Part shown: positions 9,301 to 18,416 of the stretch, in pieces | How the letters are laid out: every line of letters starts with the position of its first letter | How positions within the stretch are numbered: the first letter of the stretch is position 1 | From: Woeseiaceae bacterium | GTDB taxonomy: Bacteria; Pseudomonadota; Gammaproteobacteria; Steroidobacterales; Woeseiaceae | Direction of reading: 5' to 3' | Assembly: GCA_028289545.1 (NCBI GenBank) | Contig: JANQPG010000023.1 | Span: 1 to 64,000 of the forward strand | Length of the DNA: 64,000 nucleotides | Made by a program: the position numbers and the translations under genes | Notes under the pieces: model-generated | What the model was told of the DNA's origin: nothing | Database searches by the model: none | What the model saw: only the letters and a program-made list of their open reading frames with translations

Positions 9301-10306
9301 CGGTCGGCACGTCGACCCCTTTGCGAAGGCGACCGTACAGGTTGAGCAACTGTTCGCTGCTGCGCCCGCCACCGAGTACACGCTGATTGACGTGATTGAG
9401 CAGCGGTTCGTTCGCCAGCGCCGAACGGCCCACAAATTGTTGCTGCACCGTCTTGTCGACAAACGCCACCGGATCGTCTTTCGGCGCTTCGCGCGCAACG
9501 GCCCTCGCGAGTTTCTGCGTCAGGTAGGGCTGGCCGTTTGCCCAATAGTGAATACGATCCAGCGCCAGACCGGCTTCCTCTGCCGGCAGATTGAGCTCGG
9601 TGGCGAACAGGCCGATCTCCTCACGTGTGAAGTCGCGCAGCGGGATCGACTGGGTCACCTGGAATGGCGAGTGTTCCGGCACACTCACGAGCGCGGCGGG
9701 ATCACACTCGCCGCTCAACGCAAAACACAGACGCGTAAACTCGGGATCGGTGGTACGCGCGTCGTAGGCTGAGCGAACGCTGGTCAGCAACTGGTCCGTG
9801 AACGGCAGGCCTTCGACAAACTGTATATCGTCGATCAGTATGACCACGGGCTTGCTGGTTTTGCCCAGCACCACTTCGCTGTAGAACTCGTAAAGCCGCT
9901 GCCGGTTGCTGAACAGCGCCTTGTCCTGCCACCAGCTCTGCAGGTCGAATCGGATGCGTAGCTGACGCAGTATTCGATAAGCCACGCTGTAGTAGAAGCG
10001 CCCGGCGTCGGAACCGCCGTCGCGCAGACCCAGCTGCCCGAGATCGAGGTTGGCAACGAGTGCGCCGTTGTTCTCGAGACGCGTGGCGGTCGCCGCGATC
10101 AGGCTCGACTTGCCGGACTGGTCGGAAGCAATGATGTGCGCATAGCGGCCGGCGAGCAGCGCCTCGAACAGCAGATCGTCGGCGGGCCGGCGTATGTAGC
10201 TCGCGCGCAAGGCGTGCAGCGGCGTGCCAACGGCAAAGAACTCGCTGTTCGACTCACCGCGCTTACCGCCGCCTTTGGCTTGCTGGCTGGATTCGGTCTC
10301 ACTCAT
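6302..10306 (-). CDS. AAA-like ATPase / WD40 repeat membrane protein with P/Homo-B-like insert
   Basis: 1334 residues from ATG 10306. Residues about 20-340 form an AAA-like (AAA_35/STAND type) NTPase with Walker A ASDQSGKSS near residue 58 and Walker B VVILIDDIQF. A membrane helix lies near 382-405 (VMVGMIAVVLLSIPFW). The remainder is mostly WD40-type blades with repeated RLWDLD, NLWDTTTG, RVWDLADS and RVWSVTDG signatures. Between about 598 and 690 sits a segment with LNLNLSHARHADLRIKVIAP, LSGTWSLSVRD and LVGWNLTL, matching the proprotein-convertase P domain layout. With an N-terminal cytoplasmic ATPase and one helix, the propeller and P-like domain would face the periplasm (inference). Function unknown; a scaffold or sensor is plausible. 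Confidence 0.85.
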   Translation of the reverse strand: MSETESSQQAKGGGKRGESNSEFFAVGTPLHALRASYIRRPADDLLFEALLAGRYAHIIASDQSGKSSLIAATATRLENNGALVANLDLGQLGLRDGGSDAGRFYYSVAYRILRQLRIRFDLQSWWQDKALFSNRQRLYEFYSEVVLGKTSKPVVILIDDIQFVEGLPFTDQLLTSVRSAYDARTTDPEFTRLCFALSGECDPAALVSVPEHSPFQVTQSIPLRDFTREEIGLFATELNLPAEEAGLALDRIHYWANGQPYLTQKLARAVAREAPKDDPVAFVDKTVQQQFVGRSALANEPLLNHVNQRVLGGGRSSEQLLNLYGRLRKGVDVPTDLGSAEQRRLIALGVLAIGERGDLVVRNRIYAEVFTARWANDNLPLRWRTPVMVGMIAVVLLSIPFWYTQWLPRSYVDVLNDRVSPVDVAETAWLNLRSFPGHSETADQLFRRYVVGKAELADSREAIDAIAFAAGNLPDAETLGDELLASFHDRRVHNALRYEDRDLALLEALNALVVANPRRRQRVAGLLAQDYPELLASLAVSEGVTRVLNPSGPTLSTIDGSTVRQWTLTGQALREIEAWPVTALEVSPLVRRILVDREGRVERAVLNLNLSHARHADLRIKVIAPSGKTVEIETGRERSSNVDDLEIPAEQLAPLAGETLSGTWSLSVRDESIGVAGHLVGWNLTLNSQGLVEDFQRGLDIPDPIEVDANSVWIGEGGRYAVARATQSDSARLWDLDFAKPLRAIAVSQNETLIGLDAGARRLVTATLDSVNLWDTTTGDQIASLPIAGAGLTGSITADGGHLLVQYPGDSETRFELWSLDSLTSVARLTVAGTPALVAADASGNRLAVADFDQSIRVWDLADSSLVAQLNLGAQPSAIDLSRSGDTLGAVYGRSGVSLWRLADGAAPVFEIREPGAWRMRFAPSGTRIIAGRPETGFQVYSTVTGRALGAPLGHGGDGALAFSADEKTIMTGAADNGIRFWRAPVSPPNEMSAAGDHRYWLPAADAVVTATPDGRKFLTGDRDGHLHVIPVHADPLQLAAAAGEELSFLGHNASITEVVVDDSSLWAASAALDNTVRVWSVTDGLPRPWVFELADASTAKLAFSPDARRLAVQSGSRLSILDRSTGVAVAEVEFPVAQGGVAFPDNSTIYTGGEDGALSAVQLTPGGQIAVQKVWQGDAALALLAATSDAESLLIADASNTLRMLSIRDGQLARLSLVLPSTIRELAVAPVGSRVLVRTPRWIHEASLGRDGLVWTDAHFAAAGNRGNELVFVSDAASPRAEAHRVIADGGAMRLQRVHDEDRPGLFGSRHNLLEDWPERLGRSDGAAVGEAP

Positions 10307-10530
10307 GCAGTTGTCTGACCAACACTCTGTCTGGCGAATTCGCCAAGTTACTGACAAACAAACGCATTCTGGTCGTTTTACGCGCGTTCTGCCAGCCGAT
10401 TACCGCACAGAATACGCAAAGCCCCGCGGACGCACGCTCTGCGCTGCGCGCGTTTGTCGCCAACGACAACACCGACCGTCGAAACGGTTATAATCTGCGC
10501 GCAATTTTCGAGCATTGGTGATATCGGAAC

Positions 10531-10779
10531 GTGAGCTACTGCCATCAGCACAACCTGGTCGACCAGAGCAAAGCCGAGGCGGATCGCCGTTTTGGCATTC
10601 GCGTCAGTCTGCCGAGCGGGGACACATTGAATCGGCTCCTGGGCGACGATTGGGAGCGCCTGCACTGGTACGCCGACGAGGCCGAACGCGACCGGGCGTT
10701 CGAGGATATGCGCGAGCGGCACGGCTACTACCGGAAGACCGATACGCCGACCCAGGTGCTCGAAAAGATCGTTCGTTAA
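10531..10779 (+). CDS. Small conserved hypothetical protein
   Basis: 82 residues with a GTG start. No signal peptide or membrane helix. The sequence is hydrophilic and rich in Asp, Glu and Arg (DDWERLHWYADEAERDRAF), ending in TDTPTQVLEKIVR. I do not recognise a family with a known function. The codon pattern and the acidic, structured composition support real coding, and the ORF fills the gap between divergent and convergent neighbours. It lies 24 bp from the convergent patatin gene. The reading TTG/GTG start means the true N-terminus is uncertain. Confidence 0.7.
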   Translation: MSYCHQHNLVDQSKAEADRRFGIRVSLPSGDTLNRLLGDDWERLHWYADEAERDRAFEDMRERHGYYRKTDTPTQVLEKIVR

Positions 10780-10803
10780 ATCAGCCGATTACTTCGCTGC
10801 CCG

Positions 10804-13068
10804 TTACTGCGCTGCCCGAATGAGGCGACGCTGCGGCGACCCGAGGAACAGGTAAACGTTGCGCTCCCCCCCTTCGCCGAAACCCAGCGCCAGGTAGAAG
10901 GGTCCGACGAAGGTATCGAAGCCGGCAAAGACGCTGCCGTGCAGCAATGCGGTATCGAAGTCGATCGCGCTGCGCTCCGACCAGACGTTACCCGCCTCGA
11001 CGCTGGCGCCCAAGTACAGCGGCGCCGTGAACAGCCCGCCCGCCAGGTCGCCCATGCGGCGATAGTACTGCGCACGCAACAACGCGAGCTGCGGGCCCGC
11101 GCGCTGCCCGAACGCAAAACCCGACAGATTCAGGTAGCCGCCCAGCGGATAAAAAGCCTCGATCCGGTTATCGCTTCTCGCGGTCGTGCGATAAGCGGCG
11201 CCGAGATTCAGCGTGTTCCTGCCGCGGCTGAAGGCTCCGCTCATGTCCAGCTCAAAAAAGTCGGCGCGTTGGTCGGCGCCCAATCCCGGCAGCGCGACAT
11301 CGTAACTCGCTCGAAGCAGTACGCCGGACCGCGGGAATCGCGCGTCGTCCTGACTGTCGATACGCAGGGTCGAGCGCAGCCCACCGGTATCGAACTCGAA
11401 CTCGGGCAAACCCGGCGAGCCGATACGTCGCTGGCTTTCACCAAAACCGCGATACGCGCTCAATCTGAGATCGGTCGTGCGATTCAGCTCGATGCCGATA
11501 CCGACACTGGCCTCGGCGCGTGACAGCGTGACGTTCGCTACGTTGTCGTCGTTCTCGAACACGTTCAGATCCGAGCGGCTGGCCGTCAGTCCCGCCGTCA
11601 CGAACATGCGCGAATCGAAGCGCAGCGGCTGATGCAGTTCACTCGCGAACAGGATGTCCGTACCAATCTGCAGATCGTTGCGCCATTCGCCACCCAGGCT
11701 ATTGAGCGCCGGGCGCGTGATCCGCAGCGACAGGTTGAACGCGCTCAAACCACTGATATCTTCGGACAGCGTCAGCCCGGTGCGTACGTACGCAGGCCCC
11801 CAGGGTTTTTTGCGCGCTGTAAACACGACTCCGCGTTGACCGTCCTCCTCCACGAGGCGATAGCCGACCTTCTCGAACACCTCGAGGCCGTGCATGCGCT
11901 GTGCGTCGTCGAGCAGCGCGGCGCGATCGATCGAATCGCCCGGCTGTGTGCTGAGGCGGGATTCGAGCACGCGAGGATCGATGCGCGAATCCGAATCGAC
12001 CCGCACGAAGCCGAGATCGGCGTCGAGCGGATCCAGGGGACGTTTCGATGCCTGCCAGGCGGCGTACGCCGTCTCGCTCAGGCCCAGCGGAGCAAGTCGC
12101 GATTCAGCCTCGCGCGCCGCAGCGGCGCCGGGTTCGATCGTCTCGCTGGCATGCGCAAAATCCGCCGATCCGAACTTGCCGAGATCGGGCCTGAGCAGAA
12201 TATCGCCGTCGCCGAGCAGTTCGATTTGCCGCAGCGTTTCCTGGCGTATCAGGATCGTCAGCATTTGCTCGGAGATTGCCAGCGCGGATACGAGTTCATC
12301 CTCGCGATACAGCGGAAACTCGACGTCCACGGCAATGATGACGTCAACCCCGAGTTCGCGCATGACGCTCACGCCGAGGTTGCCGACGAGGCCGCCGTCC
12401 GCCAGCAGGCGGCCGTTGAGCGTGACGGGAGCAAACACGCCGGGAACGGACATGCTCGCGCGAATGGCCTCCGCAAGGTCGCCGTCACCCATTACGTACT
12501 TCTCACCGGACCCTATATCCGAGGCAATTGCCCTGAACGGAATCGGTAGTGCGTCGAAATTATCGGCGTACGACGCCGGCAGCGTCAGCTCGCGCAGCAG
12601 GAGATCGAGATTCTGGCCCTGCACGGCCCCTTGCGGCAGCTTCAGGCGGCCGCGATCGAGCCCAAGCTCGAAGCGAAACGGAAAGTCCCGGTCGTCCTGC
12701 TTGCGACGAAAACTCAAGTGTCGCCGCGCCGGCCGGTCAGTCAGGTTTGCCGTCCAGTCGATCGACCCGACGAGCAGCTCGAGCTCCTCGGCGCTCATAC
12801 CCGTGGCGTACAGACCGCCCACGATGGCGCCCATGCTGGTCCCGACAATGGCATCGATCGGCACCCGCAGCCGCTCGAGCTCCTTGAGTACACCAATGTG
12901 CGCAGCCCCGCGGGCGCCGCCGCCGCCGAGCACGAGTCCGATGCGGGGACGCTCCGCGGCGGTATCCGCTTCGGCGGCATCACAAGCCGGATTCCATCCG
13001 GCGCACAGCAGCAAACAGCATGCGACGCCGACGCCAATTTGCCGCGGCGCGCCTTTCACCAAAATCAT
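10804..13068 (-). CDS. PlpD-like patatin phospholipase with outer-membrane barrel (type Vd)
   Basis: 754 residues. A signal peptide (about 1-32) is followed by a patatin domain with the oxyanion motif GGGGARG (48-54), nucleophile motif GTSMG (76-80, Ser 78) and catalytic Asp in ADGGLVGN (Asp 224). A POTRA-like segment occurs near 345-420, and the C-terminal part (about 420-754) is a BamA/Omp85-type barrel with alternating aromatic strands (SLRITRPALNSLGGEWRND, FDTGGLRSTLRIDSQDD, PRSGVLLRASYDV). This order is that of type Vd autotransporters such as PlpD, whose lipase acts on phospholipids at or beyond the outer membrane. The gene is divergent from the TonB receptor over 74 bp. Confidence 0.93.
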   Translation of the reverse strand: MILVKGAPRQIGVGVACCLLLCAGWNPACDAAEADTAAERPRIGLVLGGGGARGAAHIGVLKELERLRVPIDAIVGTSMGAIVGGLYATGMSAEELELLVGSIDWTANLTDRPARRHLSFRRKQDDRDFPFRFELGLDRGRLKLPQGAVQGQNLDLLLRELTLPASYADNFDALPIPFRAIASDIGSGEKYVMGDGDLAEAIRASMSVPGVFAPVTLNGRLLADGGLVGNLGVSVMRELGVDVIIAVDVEFPLYREDELVSALAISEQMLTILIRQETLRQIELLGDGDILLRPDLGKFGSADFAHASETIEPGAAAAREAESRLAPLGLSETAYAAWQASKRPLDPLDADLGFVRVDSDSRIDPRVLESRLSTQPGDSIDRAALLDDAQRMHGLEVFEKVGYRLVEEDGQRGVVFTARKKPWGPAYVRTGLTLSEDISGLSAFNLSLRITRPALNSLGGEWRNDLQIGTDILFASELHQPLRFDSRMFVTAGLTASRSDLNVFENDDNVANVTLSRAEASVGIGIELNRTTDLRLSAYRGFGESQRRIGSPGLPEFEFDTGGLRSTLRIDSQDDARFPRSGVLLRASYDVALPGLGADQRADFFELDMSGAFSRGRNTLNLGAAYRTTARSDNRIEAFYPLGGYLNLSGFAFGQRAGPQLALLRAQYYRRMGDLAGGLFTAPLYLGASVEAGNVWSERSAIDFDTALLHGSVFAGFDTFVGPFYLALGFGEGGERNVYLFLGSPQRRLIRAAQ

Positions 13069-13108
13069 CGCAACTCCGACAGACCTGGGTGGTCCGTATT
13101 TCAGTGAT

Positions 13109-13114
13109 TATAAT
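13109..13114. promoter_or_regulatory. Candidate -10 element, divergent region
   Basis: A perfect TATAAT lies in the 74-bp gap between the patatin and TonB receptor genes. It is part of the palindrome ATTATAAT, so it could serve either direction. No convincing -35 box is present 17 bp away on either strand. Confidence 0.35.
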
Positions 13115-13142
13115 CCGAGGCCCATTCGCCCAGCGTCCCAAT

Positions 13143-15197
13143 ATGCAGCTGAAACTCATCGCCGCCGGTCTCGGTCTTGTTCTCTCGCTATCCACAGCCA
13201 GCGCGCTCGAAGAGATTGTCGTCACGGGCGCGCGCGACCGGCAGCCGACGCTCGATTATCCGGGCAGTATTTCGGCCATTGTGGCGGACGAGATCGATGC
13301 CGTGGGCCACCAGCACATCCACGAGCTCCTGACCCGCACGTCCGGCGTCTGGCTGTCACGCGGCAGCGGCCAGGAACATCTCACGGCCATTCGTTCACCC
13401 GTGTTGACCGGCGCCGGGTCCTGCGGGGCTTTCCTGGTTCTCGAGGACGGCATCCCGGTACGGCCTGCCGGTTTTTGCAACGTGAACCAGCTTTTCGAGC
13501 TGCCGACGGAACTCGCCCAGCGCATCGAAATTGTGCGTGGCCCGGGCAACGCGCTGTACGGTTCGAATGCGCTGCACGGCATGATCAACGTCCTCTTGCC
13601 GAGCCCCGCCGACGAGCCGGAGGAACGCTTGAGCGTCGAGACCGGCGCCAACAATTTCCTGCGGGTCAGGGGAACCGTCGCGGGCGACGCCACGGTGGCG
13701 TCTCTGGTGTACGCGGACGACGGCGGATTTCGCGAGGACGCCGGTTACCGGCAGGTCAAGTTCAGCGCCAAGACCGCCGCGGATCTGGCTCAGGGGCGCC
13801 TCGAGTTGGGCCTCTCGGCAACCGGGCTGGACCAGGAAACCGCCGGCTTTATCTTCGGCGAGGATGCCTACCGGGATCCTGCGCTCAACCGCGGCAACGT
13901 CAATCCGGAAGCCTTCCGCGACGCCGCCGCGGTGCGTCTGCATGGTATCTGGCGTACACCGCTTGCATTTGGCGGACAGGACAGCGAGCTCGACGTTCGT
14001 CCCTACCTTCGCTATTCCTCCATGGAGTTCCTGCAGCACTTCCTGCCGGGGCAACCGCTCGAGGAAAACGGCCACGTCAGTGCCGGCTTCGTGAGCCTCG
14101 TGAGCGGCGGAAACGACAGGCTCGACTGGAGCGCAGGCTTCGACCTCGACCTGAGCGACATGCATCTCCGCCAGACCCAGGACGGTCCCACCGAGGGCTC
14201 CGCGTTCCTGGTGGCAACCCGGCCCGAAGGCAAACACTACGACTACGAGGTCCGCGCGCTGGCGGCTGCCGCCTACGCCGAGATCAACTATCCGCTGTCA
14301 GCCCGCCTCTCGCTCAACGCCGGCCTGCGGATCGAGCACTCGGCTTACGATTACGAGAATCGCATGCTCGACGGCAACACGCGCGACGACGGCACACCCT
14401 GCGGTTTCGGCGGCTGCTTGTATACGCGCCCCGGCGATCGCAGCGACAGCTACACCAACGCCGCCCCGAAACTCGCCGTGCACATGAGAACCGGTGCAAG
14501 CAGCAGCGCTTACCTGCGACTCGCGCGCGGTTTCCGGGCCCCGCAGACGACCGAACTCTACCGACTGCAAAGCGGCCAGAATGTGGCGGACCTCGATTCG
14601 GAGCGAATGGACGCCGTCGAGCTTGGCCACCGCGGCTCGACGGAGGCGCTGCGCTACGATCTTGCTCTTTACGTCATGCGGAAACGCAACAGCGTGTTTC
14701 GGGATGCCGAAGGTTTTAACGTCGACAGCGGCCGGAGCCGCCACGAAGGGATTGAACTCGAACTCGACTGGCGGCTCACTCGCGCCATCGACCTTGCGCT
14801 GAACGTGAGTTACGCCCGGCACGTCTACGACTTCGATCAGATCGCCGCCCGGGGCGAGCAGTTCGTTTCGGGCCGCGACGTCGATACCGCACCCCGTTGG
14901 CTCGGCAGCGCGGAGATGAGCTACTCGCCCCGTCCCGGCTGGGGCCTGGCGCTGCAGCTCTCGGGCATCGGCGAGTACTATCTCGATGCCGAGAACCGCT
15001 TCGACTATCCCGGTCACGTTGTCGGCAACGCGCGATTCTGGATGAAGCCGCTGCCGATTCTCGACGTCGTTCTGCGGCTCAACAACGTAACTGACCGGGA
15101 CTACGCCGATCGCGCGGACTTTGCGTTCGGCAACTACCGCTATTTCCCGGGGCGCGGCAGAGAGCTGTTCGTCGAGTTCAGTCTCAGCCGGCCCTAG
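13143..15197 (+). CDS. TonB-dependent outer-membrane receptor
   Basis: 684 residues from ATG 13143. Signal peptide of about 20 residues (ending STASA), then a TonB-box-like [10 protein letters not shown]. The plug domain shows [35 protein letters not shown] and [20 protein letters not shown]. The barrel ends in a typical aromatic-rich strand ([17 protein letters not shown]). Two cysteine pairs lie in the plug (GSCGAF, GFCNV) and one in a loop (PCGFGGC). Such receptors import siderophores, vitamin B12 or other bulky ligands; nothing here identifies the substrate. No tonB/exb genes of the classical type are adjacent. Confidence 0.93.
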   Translation: MQLKLIAAGLGLVLSLSTASALEEIVVTGARDRQPTLDYPGSISAIVADEIDAVGHQHIHELLTRTSGVWLSRGSGQEHLTAIRSPVLTGAGSCGAFLVLEDGIPVRPAGFCNVNQLFELPTELAQRIEIVRGPGNALYGSNALHGMINVLLPSPADEPEERLSVETGANNFLRVRGTVAGDATVASLVYADDGGFREDAGYRQVKFSAKTAADLAQGRLELGLSATGLDQETAGFIFGEDAYRDPALNRGNVNPEAFRDAAAVRLHGIWRTPLAFGGQDSELDVRPYLRYSSMEFLQHFLPGQPLEENGHVSAGFVSLVSGGNDRLDWSAGFDLDLSDMHLRQTQDGPTEGSAFLVATRPEGKHYDYEVRALAAAAYAEINYPLSARLSLNAGLRIEHSAYDYENRMLDGNTRDDGTPCGFGGCLYTRPGDRSDSYTNAAPKLAVHMRTGASSSAYLRLARGFRAPQTTELYRLQSGQNVADLDSERMDAVELGHRGSTEALRYDLALYVMRKRNSVFRDAEGFNVDSGRSRHEGIELELDWRLTRAIDLALNVSYARHVYDFDQIAARGEQFVSGRDVDTAPRWLGSAEMSYSPRPGWGLALQLSGIGEYYLDAENRFDYPGHVVGNARFWMKPLPILDVVLRLNNVTDRDYADRADFAFGNYRYFPGRGRELFVEFSLSRP

Positions 15198-15251
15198 CGG
15201 GCCGCCATTCACAGGTTATTTACGGGCTTTCGACGACCAACGCCTCGCGCC

Positions 15252-15280
15252 TTGGGAGTTGCGGCGAAAACCCTCATAAT
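15252..15280 (+). promoter_or_regulatory. Candidate sigma-70 promoter for icd
   Basis: TTGGGA at 15252-15257 and CATAAT at 15275-15280 are separated by exactly 17 bp, 37 bp before the icd start. This is the best housekeeping promoter match that I see in the window. Matches are 4/6 and 5/6 to consensus. Confidence 0.5.
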
Positions 15281-15316
15281 AGCGGCCGAAAAAATCAACC
15301 CACACCGGAGCCCAGT

Positions 15317-16615
15317 ATGCCAACAGCAGCACCGACGCCGCCCGAAGGCGGCGCGCGAATCACGATCGAGAACGGCAAACTCAACGTACCCGACAACCCG
15401 ATCATCCCGTTCATCGAGGGTGACGGCACCGGGCCGGATATCTGGCGCGCCACGGTGCGGGTTCTCGATGCCGCGGTCGAGAAAGCGTACGGCGGGCAGA
15501 AAAAGATACACTGGATGGAGATTTATGCCGGCCAGAAATCCAATGACCTTTTCAATTCCTGGCTGCCGGAAGAAACGGTCGACGCCTGCCGCGAGTATCT
15601 CGTATCGATCAAAGGTCCGCTGACGACGCCTATAGGCGGCGGCATCCGCTCTTTGAACGTCGCGCTCCGGCAGCTCCTGGATCTGTACGTCTGCCTGCGT
15701 CCGGTGCGCTGGTTTAACGGTGTGCCCTCACCCGTCCGCGATCCGGGCAGTGTCGACATGGCCATCTTCCGGGAGAACACGGAAGACATTTACGCCGGCA
15801 TCGAGTTCGAGCGCGGCTCGGCGGCCAACGCGAAGTTCATCGAGGTGTTCAAAGAGAACTTCCCCGAGGAATACTCGAAGATCCGCTTCCCGGACTCCTC
15901 CGGTATTGGCCTTAAACCCGTTTCTCAGGAAGGCACGGAGCGCCTCGTGCGCGCGGCTATCGAGTACGCAATCGCCAACAAGCGCAAGAGCCTCACCTTC
16001 GTGCACAAGGGCAACATCATGAAGTTCACCGAAGGCGCGTTCCGCAACTGGGGCTACGAGCTTGCCGAGCGCGACTACGCCGATCAGACCTACACCTGGG
16101 ATCAGTGGGAGCGCACAAAAGCGGAAAAAGGTGCCGACGCCGCCAACGCGGAGCAGGACGCTGCGCTCGCGGAGGGTAAAATTCTCGTCAAGGACGCCAT
16201 TGCGGACATTACGCTGCAGCAGGTTCTGACGCGTCCGAAAGAGTTCGACGTGATCGCCACGATGAACCTCAACGGCGACTACCTGTCGGACGCCCTGGCT
16301 GCACAGGTTGGCGGCATCGGGATTGCGCCCGGCGGCAACATCAACTACTCGAGTGGCCATGCCGTTTTCGAAGCAACCCACGGCACGGCGCCCAAGTACG
16401 CCAACAAGGACGTGGTGAACCCCGGCTCGCTGGTGCTGTCCGGTGAAATGATGCTGCGGTATCTCGGCTGGACCGAAGCGGCCGACGCCATTATCCAGTC
16501 GATGGACACAACCATCGGTCAACGTACGGTCACGTACGACTTCGCCCGCCTCATGGACGACGCAACGAAGGTGAAGTGCAGCGAATTCGGCGACGCCCTG
16601 ATCAGGAACATGTAG
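15317..16615 (+). CDS. icd: Isocitrate dehydrogenase, NADP-dependent
   Basis: 432 residues, close to the E. coli enzyme. It catalyses isocitrate to 2-oxoglutarate with CO2 release in the TCA cycle. Visible signatures: [14 protein letters not shown] at the N-terminus, the phosphorylation/substrate loop region, [51 protein letters not shown] and the adenine-site [12 protein letters not shown]. The gene is followed 10 bp later by aceK, whose product phosphorylates this enzyme to switch flux to the glyoxylate shunt, so the two are very likely cotranscribed. A plausible promoter lies directly upstream. Confidence 0.97.
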   Translation: MPTAAPTPPEGGARITIENGKLNVPDNPIIPFIEGDGTGPDIWRATVRVLDAAVEKAYGGQKKIHWMEIYAGQKSNDLFNSWLPEETVDACREYLVSIKGPLTTPIGGGIRSLNVALRQLLDLYVCLRPVRWFNGVPSPVRDPGSVDMAIFRENTEDIYAGIEFERGSAANAKFIEVFKENFPEEYSKIRFPDSSGIGLKPVSQEGTERLVRAAIEYAIANKRKSLTFVHKGNIMKFTEGAFRNWGYELAERDYADQTYTWDQWERTKAEKGADAANAEQDAALAEGKILVKDAIADITLQQVLTRPKEFDVIATMNLNGDYLSDALAAQVGGIGIAPGGNINYSSGHAVFEATHGTAPKYANKDVVNPGSLVLSGEMMLRYLGWTEAADAIIQSMDTTIGQRTVTYDFARLMDDATKVKCSEFGDALIRNM

Positions 16616-16625
16616 GTATCGCCGC

Positions 16626-18416
16626 GTGTCGGACACGCCCGGGACTATCGACGACGCGGACCGCATGGCGGACGGCGTCGTCGATGCGTTCCAGTCCTAC
16701 AATCAGGAGTTTCGGGAGATCACCCGGCGCGCGAAGGCAACCTTCGAGAGCCGCGACTGGCGCACGGCCCGGCAGGACGCCGTCGCTCGGATAGAACTGT
16801 ACGATATGCACGTGCGCATGGCCGTCGAGGACCTGAGTCGTCGACTCGGAGACGGTGCGCTGGACAAGACGCAGTGGTCGGCGATCAAACGTCGCTACGC
16901 CCACAGGATTCGGGATTTCCCCGACACGGCGTTTTTCAAAACCTTTTTCAGCTCGGTGACGCGACGCCTGTTTCGCACCATTGGCGTCGACCCGGATATC
17001 GAATTCACGGCATTCGACGTCGCGCCGCCGGACCACGAGCCGCCGACCCGCGAGCTTCGCCGGTACCGGAACCGAGGCGCCGTCCGCCTGCTGATAGACC
17101 AGCTGCTTTCGGATCTTGCGTTCAACGTGGCCTACCGGGACCGGGATCGCACGGTGCGGTTCGTCGCGGCCGAAATCGAGGCCTACTGCAGCTCTCTCGG
17201 CCCCGGACGGCGAGTGCTCTCCATCGACATGCTGACGGCGGTGTTCTATCGCTCGACGCGCGCGTTCCTCGTCGGGCGCATAGAGGGCAGTGACTTCGTA
17301 GCGCCTTTGCTGATCGCGCTCAGGAACACCGACGAGGGCATCGTCGCCGACACGGTCATCCTCACCGAAAACGAAGCCAGCATGATCTTCGGCTATACAC
17401 GCAGCTACTTTCATGCCGACATCGACAACGTAGCCGCGACGGTCGCTTTTCTGCGCAGCTTCCTGCCGGGAAAAAAGCCGCTGGCCGAGATCTACACGGT
17501 CCTCGGCCGCGCGAAACAAGGCAAGACCGAACGGTACCGGGCATTTTTTGCGCACCTCGAATCCTCATCCGATCTTTTTGTGCACGCGCTCGGCGACAAG
17601 GGAATGGTCATGGAGGTGTTTACGCTGCCCTCGGCGGAAATTGTCTTCAAGATCATTCGCGACCGCTTCGCTTATCCCAAAACGATGGGCCGAAAAGACG
17701 TCATGCAAAAGTACGAGCTCGTGTTCAAACACGACCGCGCGGGCCGGCTCGTGGACGCACAGGAATTCAAGCGACTGCGGTTCCCGCTGAATCGCTTCGA
17801 GCAAACCCTGCTCGACAATCTACTCGACGGCTGTGCAAACACCTGTCGCATCGAAGGCGACAACCTCGTGGTGGAACACTGCTACGTGGAGCGCAGGCTC
17901 ACGCCGCTCAACCTGTTCCTCGAGGACGCCAGCGAAGCCGATGCGCGGAGCGCGGCCATCGAATACGGTCAGGCGATACGCGACCTCGCGATGAGCAACA
18001 TTTTCGCCGGCGACCTGCTGCTGAAGAACTTCGGCGTCAGCCGCCACGGCAGGGTCATCTTCTACGACTACGACGAACTCTGTCTCGTGACCGAGTGCAA
18101 CTTCCGTCGCCTGCCGGAACCGCGGGACGATATGGACGAGATGCGGGCGGGCGCCTGGTTCTACGTTGGGCCGAACGACGTGTTCCCCGAGCAGTTCATC
18201 GAATTCCTGGGCTTTCGCGAACCGGCAAAGCAGGCATTCCTGGCGTTTCACGGCGACCTCCTGAACCCCGAGTTCTGGTCACGGCTGAAACGCCGCTTCG
18301 AGCAGGGAGAGGTGATCGACGTCCTGCCCTACTCGACACGAGACTGGACCGAACATCGCGGCACGGCGCTCGTGCCGGCCCGTCATCAACCGGCGACGAG
18401 AAACGAGTCGGCGTAA
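16626..18416 (+). CDS. aceK: Isocitrate dehydrogenase kinase/phosphatase
   Basis: 596 residues, GTG start, usual family length (about 580). It reversibly phosphorylates isocitrate dehydrogenase. The nucleotide-binding segment YTVLGRAKQGKTERYRAFFA starts near residue 290, and GDLLLKNFGVSRHGRVIFYD and DYDELCL carry the catalytic Asp residues. The substrate-recognition N-terminal helical domain is also present. Its position right behind icd differs from the E. coli aceBAK arrangement, where it sits with the glyoxylate enzymes. Its 3' end overlaps the convergent glpD by 31 bp. Confidence 0.97.
   Translation: MSDTPGTIDDADRMADGVVDAFQSYNQEFREITRRAKATFESRDWRTARQDAVARIELYDMHVRMAVEDLSRRLGDGALDKTQWSAIKRRYAHRIRDFPDTAFFKTFFSSVTRRLFRTIGVDPDIEFTAFDVAPPDHEPPTRELRRYRNRGAVRLLIDQLLSDLAFNVAYRDRDRTVRFVAAEIEAYCSSLGPGRRVLSIDMLTAVFYRSTRAFLVGRIEGSDFVAPLLIALRNTDEGIVADTVILTENEASMIFGYTRSYFHADIDNVAATVAFLRSFLPGKKPLAEIYTVLGRAKQGKTERYRAFFAHLESSSDLFVHALGDKGMVMEVFTLPSAEIVFKIIRDRFAYPKTMGRKDVMQKYELVFKHDRAGRLVDAQEFKRLRFPLNRFEQTLLDNLLDGCANTCRIEGDNLVVEHCYVERRLTPLNLFLEDASEADARSAAIEYGQAIRDLAMSNIFAGDLLLKNFGVSRHGRVIFYDYDELCLVTECNFRRLPEPRDDMDEMRAGAWFYVGPNDVFPEQFIEFLGFREPAKQAFLAFHGDLLNPEFWSRLKRRFEQGEVIDVLPYSTRDWTEHRGTALVPARHQPATRNESA

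Noticed and set aside
11894..14719. Very long plus-strand open frame of about 940 codons
   Set aside because: It runs antisense to the patatin gene and out of frame across the TonB receptor; the composition is Arg/Ser/Pro-rich as expected for a GC-rich shadow frame. Both overlapped genes have clear family motifs.
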